Assembly: GCA_011048485.1 (NCBI GenBank)
Contig: DSDX01000340.1
Location: forward strand, 1 to 6,582
Length of the DNA stretch: 6,582 nucleotides
Source of the DNA: Candidatus Aminicenantota bacterium
GTDB taxonomy: Bacteria > Acidobacteriota > Aminicenantia > Aminicenantales > Saccharicenantaceae
Direction of reading: 5' to 3'
This document shows, piece after piece, positions 1-5,281 of the stretch. Each line of letters begins with the position of its first letter. The stretch's first letter is position 1. The position numbers and the translations under genes are program-made. The notes beneath the pieces are model-generated. The model saw only the letters and a program-made list of their open reading frames with translations. It did no database searches and was not told the DNA's origin.

Positions 1-42
1 GATCAGACCGGGCGCGGCGGCCCCGACGAGATTCTTGTTCAT
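1..42 (-). CDS. 5' end of an unidentified protein gene, cut by the window edge
   Basis: Only the first 14 codons are inside the window: an ATG at 42 reading MNKNLVGAAAPGLI without a stop. The start is supported by a GAGGAG ribosome-binding site at 49-54, six nucleotides upstream. The gene lies 82 nt downstream of the metallo-hydrolase stop on the same strand, so it could be co-transcribed with it. The polar start followed by small hydrophobic residues could be the beginning of a signal peptide or a membrane helix, but the piece is too short to decide. No family can be assigned. Confidence 0.6.
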   Translation of the reverse strand, partial: MNKNLVGAAAPGLI

Positions 43-48
43 GGACAG

Positions 49-54
49 CTCCTC
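49..54 (-). promoter_or_regulatory. Ribosome-binding site of the gene starting at 42
   Basis: GAGGAG on the minus strand, 6 nt before the ATG at 40-42. It is the main evidence that the truncated left-edge reading frame is a real gene, because only 14 codons are visible. Confidence 0.6.
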
Positions 55-78
55 GATAGCTCCGTGGTCTTGGGGCCG

Positions 79-119
79 CCGGCCCGGTCCCGGCCTCCAG
101 TCCCGTCACGGCGGGCCGG
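79..119. repeat. GC-rich inverted repeat between the metallo-hydrolase and the next gene
   Basis: Arms of 8 bp (CCGGCCCG at 79-86 and CGGGCCGG at 112-119) are perfect reverse complements separated by 25 nt. They sit in the 82-nt gap after the metallo-hydrolase stop codon. The RNA could fold, but no run of T follows on the minus strand, so it is not a standard intrinsic terminator. In DNA this GC-rich such a repeat may be chance. Confidence 0.35.
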
Positions 120-124
120 GGAGA

Positions 125-1030
125 CTACTTCTTCTCGGTGAACTCGAGATAGATCGTCTCGACGGGGCCCATATACCGGCGGCCGCCGGGCGGGGCCGGC
201 GCCTCTTCGATCCCGAACGCCTTCTTGACGTCCGCGAGGGTCTTGCCCGCGTCGACGAGCGCCTTGATCTTGCTCCGCAGGGCTTCGAGCGAGGCGACGG
301 CGGCCTCGATCTCGGCGCGGCCGGCCGGATCGGCATGACCGGAGAGAAAGATCTCGAGGGGCGGCTTGATCTCGAGCAGAGCCTCGAGCGTGCGGATACA
401 GCCGTCGGAACGGCCGCCCTTGGACCGGTGGATGACGGGATCGCGGCCGACGAAGACGAGGTCGCCGACGAAAGCGGCCTTTTCACGGGGGAAAACGACC
501 ACCGTATCGCCGCTCGTGTGGGCCGGCCCGAAGTAGGCCAGCTCGATCTCCCCGTCGTCGTCGTTGTAGAGATGGAGGCGGCTCTCGTTATAGGTCGCGT
601 TGGGGAGGTAGTCCGCCAGGGCGGGCATGGACTTGGCCGCCTCCACCATATCGGCCTTGCACCTCTCGTGGGCGATGAGGCTCAGGCCCTTGCGGAATCC
701 GGGCAGCCCGTTAATGTGGTCGCCGTCGCTATGGGTGAGGATGACCGTGGTCACGGGGATGATCGTCAGCCTGCGGACGGCCTCCTGCATTTCCTTGGCC
801 GACTCGACGCTCATCTTGGCGTCGATGGCGAAAACCTCGTTCTTGGTGATGTAGAAGGCCGTGTTGGCGCCCGAGCCGCCCTTGACCAGGAAGAGGTTGC
901 CGGCGATCCTGTGCATGGTCAGGGGTGGTTGGGACGGGGCCTGTCCCGCCGCCGGGCGGGCGAGGGCGAGCGCCCCGATAGCCAGGACGGAGACGCCCAA
1001 GAGCCAAGACATCGTGCGTCGCGAGATCAT
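125..1030 (-). CDS. Exported metallo-beta-lactamase-fold hydrolase (HxDxDH variant)
   Basis: A 301-residue protein of the metallo-beta-lactamase superfamily. Residues 1 to about 29 form a signal peptide (MISRR, then a hydrophobic stretch, then a small-residue cleavage region near ARPAAGQA), so the enzyme should act in the periplasm or outside the cell. The metal-site elements appear in family order: THSDGDH at 99-105 (H100, D102, D104, H105), then GPAHTSGD with H171, VGD with D190, and SGH with H232. The usual second His of HxHxDH is Asp102. This variant occurs in some members of the superfamily, so activity is plausible, but the substrate cannot be read from sequence. The C-terminal 60 residues are charged and probably helical. 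The start at 1030 is chosen because AAGGAGG (1042-1048) lies just upstream and the signal peptide begins there. A longer frame starting with TTG at 1099 would begin inside the -35 box. The gene has its own promoter and is separated by 125 nt from the upstream membrane-protein gene. A beta-lactamase role is possible but unsupported. Confidence 0.9.
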   Translation of the reverse strand: MISRRTMSWLLGVSVLAIGALALARPAAGQAPSQPPLTMHRIAGNLFLVKGGSGANTAFYITKNEVFAIDAKMSVESAKEMQEAVRRLTIIPVTTVILTHSDGDHINGLPGFRKGLSLIAHERCKADMVEAAKSMPALADYLPNATYNESRLHLYNDDDGEIELAYFGPAHTSGDTVVVFPREKAAFVGDLVFVGRDPVIHRSKGGRSDGCIRTLEALLEIKPPLEIFLSGHADPAGRAEIEAAVASLEALRSKIKALVDAGKTLADVKKAFGIEEAPAPPGGRRYMGPVETIYLEFTEKK

Positions 1031-1041
1031 GTGTTGATGAC

Positions 1042-1048
1042 CCTCCTT
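1042..1048 (-). promoter_or_regulatory. Strong ribosome-binding site that fixes the metallo-hydrolase start
   Basis: AAGGAGG, the best anti-16S match I noticed in the window, ends 11 nt before the ATG at 1028-1030. The spacing is slightly long but workable. It rules against the upstream TTG at 1099 as the start. Confidence 0.75.
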
Positions 1049-1070
1049 TTCGGGATTCCGCAGTGACTTC

Positions 1071-1099
1071 TTAATAGCCGCGCCGCGGCCTTTTGTCAA
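1071..1099 (-). promoter_or_regulatory. Sigma70-type promoter of the metallo-hydrolase gene
   Basis: On the minus strand a perfect -35 hexamer TTGACA (1094-1099) is followed by a 17-nt spacer and a -10 hexamer TATTAA (1071-1076, 4 of 6 matches). Transcription would start near 1064, giving a leader of about 34 nt that contains the AAGGAGG ribosome-binding site. The AT-rich hexamers stand out sharply from the surrounding GC-rich DNA. The promoter makes the exported hydrolase a transcription unit of its own, although read-through from upstream is not excluded because no intrinsic terminator is visible. Confidence 0.7.
1077..1089. repeat. Perfect GC palindrome inside the promoter spacer (possible operator)
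   Basis: GCCGCG and CGCGGC arms of 6 bp surround a single central C and occupy most of the 17-nt spacer between the -35 and -10 boxes. A repressor bound here would block RNA polymerase. The placement is suggestive, but short GC palindromes are common in DNA of this composition; another perfect one, of 12 bp, lies at 1120-1131. Confidence 0.35.
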
Positions 1100-1155
1100 C
1101 GCCCCGCTTCCGCGCCGCTGCCGCCGGCGGCGACCCGGGGCGGGCCCGGCGGTGG

Positions 1156-1860
1156 TCAGAGGTGCTCGAGATCGTCGGGCCCGGCGTCCTCGTCCTTCTT
1201 GAATTTCTTCTCGAGATACGTCCGGGCCAGGTCCTTGCCCCCCAGGCCGAAGGCCAGGGCCAAAGCCAGGACGGCCCCGCCGAACGCGATGGCGAACGCG
1301 GCGACCATCGTGTTGCGCCCGATGCCGAGCTGTTCGAAGGCCATGACGAAGGCGAAAAGCATGACCACGCCCTTGACGCCCCGGCTGAGCAGGCTCGAGA
1401 CCCTGACCCCCGCGTTGACGGAGGCGATGAGGACGGCTCGGCCGAGGAAATTGCCGAGGAGCCAGCCGATGGCCAAGATGATCAGGGCGACGAAGACGTT
1501 GGGCAGGTAGAGAAGGAGCTTCTCGAGCAGCTGGTCGATGACCGGCACCTTCATAACCTTCAAGGCCAGGATGAAGAAGATGAAGGCGACGAGCCAGTAG
1601 AACGTTCGGCCGATCAGCTTGGCCGGCGTGTCCCGGACGCTCATCTTCTCCAGGGCCTCGGTGACGCCGGACCGGGCGAAGACCGCGTCGAGCTTGAAGA
1701 GCCTGACGATCCTGGCGACCAGCAGCTTGACCAGCCAGGCCACGAGGAGTCCGGCGGCGAAAACAAGGACGCCGGTGAGGAGGCCGGGCAGGAAGGCCAC
1801 GATCTTCTGGGCGGCCTCCCGCAACGGCTCGATGATGACCTTGTCGATGAAACCCTTCAT
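1156..1860 (-). CDS. Mechanosensitive-channel-like membrane protein (conserved TM-helix type)
   Basis: A 234-residue integral membrane protein. Hydrophobic segments are visible at about 20-47, 85-105, 117-143, 160-179 and 184-206. The last, AFAIAFGGAVLALALAFGLG, resembles the glycine- and alanine-rich pore helix of the MscS superfamily and is followed by GGKD. The two earlier hairpin-like regions match the 'conserved TM helix' proteins (PF05552, CmpX-like) related to MscS. The soluble MscS beta-domain and vestibule are absent: after the last helix only about 28 charged residues remain, basic (KKFKK) then acidic (DEDAGPDDLEHL). It could be a tension-responsive channel, a regulator of one, or a structural membrane protein. 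The ATG at 1860 has GGAGG (1866-1870) 5 nt upstream. It follows the glycosyltransferase gene by 25 nt, so the two are probably co-transcribed. The family call is good; channel function is inferred. Confidence 0.8.
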   Translation of the reverse strand: MKGFIDKVIIEPLREAAQKIVAFLPGLLTGVLVFAAGLLVAWLVKLLVARIVRLFKLDAVFARSGVTEALEKMSVRDTPAKLIGRTFYWLVAFIFFILALKVMKVPVIDQLLEKLLLYLPNVFVALIILAIGWLLGNFLGRAVLIASVNAGVRVSSLLSRGVKGVVMLFAFVMAFEQLGIGRNTMVAAFAIAFGGAVLALALAFGLGGKDLARTYLEKKFKKDEDAGPDDLEHL

Positions 1861-1885
1861 GGCTCCCTCCCGGGGGGACCGGCGT

Positions 1886-3157
1886 TCAGCCGTTCCCGTC
1901 CCACATCGCGATCAGACGTTCCTTCTCCTTCTCGAAGGCCAGGCAGAGGTCCTCGAGACGCCTCTCGACTTCCTCGGCGCCGCTGTCCCAGGTCTCGATG
2001 ACGAAGGAGGCGACCTTGCCGAGGTAGAGCGGCGTCAGGGACTTGATGATGTGCTCGCGGCGGGCCTTCTTCCGACGGCAGGCCAGGGCGAAGCCCAGGA
2101 CGGTTTTGACCCAGGCGTCGTCCGCGTAGGCGAAGTCCTCCCGGCCGGGCCGGGCGGCCATGTCCCCGAGGGCGGCCAGGACGTCGGGGGGCAGGAAGGT
2201 CCGGTAGAACGGGCCGAGGTCCTTGACGCCCAGGCGGAACTTCTCGGTCATCTTCTCCAGGTTGACCTTGATGGGCTCGAGGCCGACGGAATAGGCGAAG
2301 CCATAGGTCTCCACCGGCTCCGAGCCCCGGACCGACTTCCACGTCTCCGGGTATTCCTCCATGAGGTCGAAGACCGAGCCAACGACTTGGTGAAGCATGG
2401 CGCTGAGGTCGGCCCCGGGGTCCTTGGCGTCGTGGATCTTGGCGCCCAGAAAAGCCTGGCAGATCTTGAAGCGGTTGGCCAAGACCGTCGTGGTCATCCA
2501 GATGTCGATGCCGAAGCGGGCGACGTCGCTCTGCCAGACGTCCTTGTCGAGGTAGAACGCGGCCAGCCGGCCCGAGAAGCCGAAATCGCCGCCGATCGGC
2601 TGGCGGATGCGCTTGCCGTAGAGGGCCCGCGTCAACGGGTAGACGATAGTGTTGGTGATGGTCCCGTCGTACTTGTGCCTCATGTAGTAGGGCGCGACGT
2701 AATCGTAGCCCTCTTCGAGAACGGGCTTGACGAGCAGTTCGATCCACTCGGGAGTGATGCTTCTCAGGTCGGAATCCACGACGGCACAGGCCTTGGCCCG
2801 CTGCTCGCGGGCGATCTCGAAGATCTTCCGGAAGGCGCTCCCTTTGCCCGGAATGCCGTGGTAGGGGGTGACGAGCTTGCGGAAGCCGTCGGCCCGGTGA
2901 TCGATCAGGATCGAGTCGAGGTCGACGCCGGCCTCGCGGACGGCGTCCGTCGTCCCATCGGTCGAGCCGCCGTCCGAGTTCACGAGAAGGGACCGGCGGC
3001 CGGGAAAGTACTTGGCGAGGCCCGCCTCGACGGCCCGGACGACATGGCCGATGGTCTTGGCGTTGTTGAAGCTCGGGATGCCGACGAGGATGTCGACCGG
3101 TCCCGCCCCGGCCGCCGCCGGGCGGGTCGCCGCCGCTTCGGGCCCGCTCAGTCTCAT
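1886..3157 (-). CDS. GT-A glycosyltransferase, mannosylglycerate/glucosylglycerate synthase-like
   Basis: A 423-residue soluble glycosyltransferase with no signal peptide or membrane helix. The N-terminal nucleotide-binding half begins DILVGIPSFNNAKTIGHVV (22-40), followed by the GGSTDGT loop (63-69), PGKG (103-106) and the metal-binding DSD (128-130). Then come QPIGGDFGFSG (186-196), FGIDIW with D218 as likely base or substrate contact, and H242 as a probable third metal ligand. The motif order PGKG, DxD, QP-x-GG, W/F-GID, His resembles mannosylglycerate synthase (GT78) and related GT81/GT2 enzymes that move a sugar from a nucleotide sugar to D-glycerate or its phosphate. Residues after about 250 form a mainly helical C-terminal part, as in that group. 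Acceptor and donor cannot be fixed from sequence; a different cytosolic glycoside is possible. The ATG at 3157 has GGGGAG only 3 nt upstream (short spacing). A promoter lies directly in front, and the membrane-protein gene follows by 25 nt. Between K+ transport genes and an MscS-like gene, a compatible-solute role is attractive but inferred. Confidence 0.85.
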   Translation of the reverse strand: MRLSGPEAAATRPAAAGAGPVDILVGIPSFNNAKTIGHVVRAVEAGLAKYFPGRRSLLVNSDGGSTDGTTDAVREAGVDLDSILIDHRADGFRKLVTPYHGIPGKGSAFRKIFEIAREQRAKACAVVDSDLRSITPEWIELLVKPVLEEGYDYVAPYYMRHKYDGTITNTIVYPLTRALYGKRIRQPIGGDFGFSGRLAAFYLDKDVWQSDVARFGIDIWMTTTVLANRFKICQAFLGAKIHDAKDPGADLSAMLHQVVGSVFDLMEEYPETWKSVRGSEPVETYGFAYSVGLEPIKVNLEKMTEKFRLGVKDLGPFYRTFLPPDVLAALGDMAARPGREDFAYADDAWVKTVLGFALACRRKKARREHIIKSLTPLYLGKVASFVIETWDSGAEEVERRLEDLCLAFEKEKERLIAMWDGNG

Positions 3158-3172
3158 CGTCTCCCCGGGGTC

Positions 3173-3201
3173 ATTATAAGGGAGAGGGGCCGGCGGGGCA
3201 A
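3173..3201 (-). promoter_or_regulatory. Sigma70-type promoter ahead of the glycosyltransferase gene
   Basis: On the minus strand a perfect -10 hexamer TATAAT (3173-3178) is preceded by 17 nt and TTGCCC (3196-3201, 4 of 6 matches to TTGACA). It lies in the 95-nt gap between the KtrA gene and the glycosyltransferase. The predicted start near 3166 would leave a leader of only about 9 nt, with the GGGGAG ribosome-binding site (3161-3166) at its very 5' end. It suggests the glycosyltransferase/membrane-protein pair can be expressed apart from the transport genes. Confidence 0.6.
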
Positions 3202-3252
3202 GAGGGCGAGGGTGGACCCGTCCAGGATGGGATCGCCGCCCGGCCGGGGAGG

Positions 3253-3909
3253 CTAGTCCCGGAGCTTGTTGATCTTGTTCAGCTTGTCCTCCTCGCCCAT
3301 GACGATGAGGACGTCGCTGTCCTTAACGACGAAGTCCGCCTTGGGGATATAGGTCAGGCGCTCGGGCACGAACTCGCGGACGGCCAGCACCTGGACGCCG
3401 AAGCGGTTGATGAGGTCGAGATCACGCAGGCTCTTGCCGATGAAGCTCCCGGGCGGCGAGAGCTCCTGGATGTGAACGCCCGCGGACACTTCGACGTATT
3501 CGAGGACGTTCGGGTAGATCAGCCGGTGGGCTATCTTGATGGCCATGTCCCGCTCGGGATAGACGACCTCCGTGGCGCCCACGGCCTCGAGGATCTGGGC
3601 GTGGTCCTCGCTCAGCGCCTTGGCCACGATGCGCCGGACGCCGAGCTCGTTGAGGTAGTGGACGGCCAGGATGGACGCCTCCATGGCCGGACCGATGCTG
3701 ACGACCACGATGTCCATGTCCTTGAGCCCGAGGGCTTTGAGGGAGTCCTTGTCGGTCGCGTTCATCACGACGGCGAAGGGCACGCTGGATTTGATCTGGT
3801 CGACGCGGTTGCGGTCGACGTCGAGGGCCGTCACGTCATGGCCGTCCTTAGCCAGGCTGATGGCGAGCTGGGCCCCGAAGCTGCTGAGGCCGATGATGGC
3901 GATCTTCAT
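3253..3909 (-). CDS. ktrA: KtrA/TrkA-family K+ uptake regulatory subunit
   Basis: A 218-residue cytosolic RCK protein, the usual length for KtrA. The N-terminal Rossmann RCK_N domain (about 1-125) starts MKIAIIGLSSFG. The glycine motif at 7-12 is GLSSFG, where GLGRFG is common, so the middle Gly is Ser9. D30 ends strand 2 and is the expected ribose-contacting acid; VVMNATDKDSLKALGL (47-62) is the typical following segment. The RCK_C domain (about 135-215) includes VHIQELSPPGSFIGKSLRDL and the closing SDVLIVMGEEDKLNKI. Such proteins form octameric rings under KtrB dimers and gate K+ flow on binding ATP/ADP or NAD(H); in some Firmicutes RCK_C also binds c-di-AMP. The ATG at 3909 has AAGGAG (3917-3922) 7 nt upstream. 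It lies 34 nt after the KtrB gene, as expected of a co-transcribed pair. Ser9 may alter nucleotide binding but does not make the domain look dead. Confidence 0.93.
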   Translation of the reverse strand: MKIAIIGLSSFGAQLAISLAKDGHDVTALDVDRNRVDQIKSSVPFAVVMNATDKDSLKALGLKDMDIVVVSIGPAMEASILAVHYLNELGVRRIVAKALSEDHAQILEAVGATEVVYPERDMAIKIAHRLIYPNVLEYVEVSAGVHIQELSPPGSFIGKSLRDLDLINRFGVQVLAVREFVPERLTYIPKADFVVKDSDVLIVMGEEDKLNKINKLRD

Positions 3910-3943
3910 GACGCGTCTCCTTCGGGGGCGCCGCCCCCCTGGC

Positions 3944-5281
3944 TCAGCCGACGAGCAGGGACTCCTCGGCGTAGGTGTAATGGCCCCGCGGCTTCCTCCG
4001 GCTCACGGCGTAGAGGAGCGTCAGCGGGCCGACCCGGCCGACGAACATGGTCAGGATGACAACGACCTTGCCCGCGGGCGTCAGGCCGGGGGTGACGCCC
4101 AGGGACAGCCCCACGGTCCCGAAGGCGGAAAAAACCTCGAACAAGGCCTCCTTCATGCCCAGGCCGGGCTGGACCGCCAGGAGGGCCGTTCCGGCGGCGA
4201 AGATCACCAGCAGCCCCAGGGCGATCAGGGTCGCGGCCCTGACGGCGATCTCCGGGCCCAGGGTGCGATGGAAGGCGGGGATCGAGTCGCGGGCCCGGGC
4301 CCGGGCCCTGACGATCAGGGCCAGCACGGCGGCCGTGGTCGTCTTGACGCCGCCGCCCGTCGAGGCGGGCGAGGCCCCGATGAACATGAGGAAGATCAGG
4401 AACAGGACGGACGCCGACCCCAGGGTTTCGATGGGCACGCTGTTGAAACCGGCGGTCCGCGGCGTGATCCCCTGGAACAGCGAGGCGAGGACCTTCTCGC
4501 CCTCCGGGTAGGCGGCCATCGACGCGCCCCGCTCGAGGACGTAAATCCCGGCGCCGCCGGCAATGACGAGGATGAGCGTCGTCGCGACGACGATTTTGAA
4601 GTGGAGGGTCGTTTGGAAGCGCCGGCCCTGGAGACGGGCGGCGGCCAGGGCGACGGACTCCCTCAGGACCGGGAAGCCGATGCCGCCGAGGACGATCAGG
4701 GCGGCCACGGTCAGGACGAGGCCCGCATGGCCGCGGTAGCCGGACAAGCTGTCGCTGAAGAGGGAGAATCCGGCGTTGCAGAAGGCCGAGACCGAATGGA
4801 AGACCGCCAATTCGATCCCCCGCCCGGCCCCGAAGCGGGGGTAGAACCAGAGGAACAGCGCGGCCGCCCCGGCGGCCTCGATGCCGAAGGTGAACAGGAA
4901 GATGCCGCGGACGAGGGACGGGAAATCCTTGGGGATGCCGGGATGGAACGACGCCTGGATCAGCAGGCGCTCGCGGACAGCGACCTTCCGGCGCGCGGTC
5001 AGCAGGATCAGGGTTGAGAAGGTCATGATGCCCAATCCCCCGAGCTGGAGCAGGGCCAGGATGACGACCTGTCCGGCCGGGGAGAAATGGTTCGGTGTGT
5101 CCTTGACGATGAGGCCGGTCACGCAGACCGCGGAGGTGGCCGTGAACAAGGCGTCGAGGGCGTCCGTGGTCCTCCCCTCGCTCGTGCAGAAGGGCAGGCT
5201 CAGCAGGACGGTGCCCACGAGGATGGCGGCCAGAAAACTCACCGCGAGCACGCGGGCCGGGTGGAACTCGATGTCCTTCAC
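3944..5281 (-). CDS. ktrB: KtrB/TrkH-family K+ translocating subunit
   Basis: A 445-residue inner-membrane K+ transporter of typical KtrB length. Four pore repeats are visible, each with its selectivity-filter glycine: TSAVCVTGL (49-57, G56), SAFCNAGF (165-172, G171), RTAGFNS (275-281, G278) and SAFGTVGLSLG (385-395, G391). The gating loop of the third repeat is GASPASTGGGVKTTT (302-316). The protein ends YAEESLLVG, like other KtrB proteins. The loop between repeats three and four carries an alternating Arg-Ala run (325-331), on the cytosolic side where the RCK ring docks. Translation starts with GTG at 5281, which overlaps the TGA stop of the upstream antiporter gene as GTGA. No good ribosome-binding site precedes it, so translational coupling is likely. 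The KtrA gene follows by 34 nt. KtrB systems commonly use Na+ to support K+ uptake. The family call is very secure; Ktr is preferred over Trk because the short single-RCK partner is adjacent. Confidence 0.95.
   Translation of the reverse strand: MKDIEFHPARVLAVSFLAAILVGTVLLSLPFCTSEGRTTDALDALFTATSAVCVTGLIVKDTPNHFSPAGQVVILALLQLGGLGIMTFSTLILLTARRKVAVRERLLIQASFHPGIPKDFPSLVRGIFLFTFGIEAAGAAALFLWFYPRFGAGRGIELAVFHSVSAFCNAGFSLFSDSLSGYRGHAGLVLTVAALIVLGGIGFPVLRESVALAAARLQGRRFQTTLHFKIVVATTLILVIAGGAGIYVLERGASMAAYPEGEKVLASLFQGITPRTAGFNSVPIETLGSASVLFLIFLMFIGASPASTGGGVKTTTAAVLALIVRARARARDSIPAFHRTLGPEIAVRAATLIALGLLVIFAAGTALLAVQPGLGMKEALFEVFSAFGTVGLSLGVTPGLTPAGKVVVILTMFVGRVGPLTLLYAVSRRKPRGHYTYAEESLLVG
4291..4308 (-). 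repeat. Triple tandem GGGCCC hexamer within ktrB
   Basis: Three exact copies of GGGCCC stand in tandem, read in frame as alternating CGG and GCC codons, which give the Arg-Ala run at residues 325-331 of KtrB. A change in copy number would add or remove whole Arg-Ala pairs without a frameshift. The unit is also a palindrome. Confidence 0.7.

Noticed and set aside
125..1030. Calling the metallo-hydrolase an antibiotic-resistance beta-lactamase
   Set aside because: The fold and export fit, but the HxDxDH variant and lack of subclass B1/B3 active-site landmarks give no support for lactam hydrolysis.
35..1066. 343-residue plus-strand ORF antisense to the metallo-hydrolase
   Set aside because: No recognisable motif and no ribosome-binding evidence; the minus strand has signal peptide, metal motifs, promoter and ribosome-binding site.
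1031..1099. Longer metallo-hydrolase frame starting with TTG at 1099 (23 extra residues)
   Set aside because: The TTG is the first half of the TTGACA -35 box, there is no ribosome-binding site before it, and AAGGAGG plus a signal peptide support the ATG at 1030.
1100..1155. Intrinsic terminator after the MscS-like gene (palindrome at 1120-1131 and imperfect arms at 1135-1149)
   Set aside because: Several GC palindromes could fold, but no T-run follows any of them, so termination cannot be claimed.
3158..3252. Intrinsic terminator after ktrA (palindrome CCCGGCCGGG at 3239-3248)
   Set aside because: A 10-bp palindrome without a loop and no T-run downstream on the minus strand; chance in GC-rich DNA is more likely.
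1619..3256. 545-residue plus-strand ORF antisense to the glycosyltransferase
   Set aside because: Low-complexity, Arg/Gly/Asp/Glu-rich translation without domain motifs; it mirrors the GC-rich codon positions of the real minus-strand gene.
3671..5017. 448-residue plus-strand ORF antisense to ktrB and ktrA
   Set aside because: Composition artefact: charged, Gly-rich sequence with no fold signature, while the opposite strand encodes all four KtrB filter motifs.
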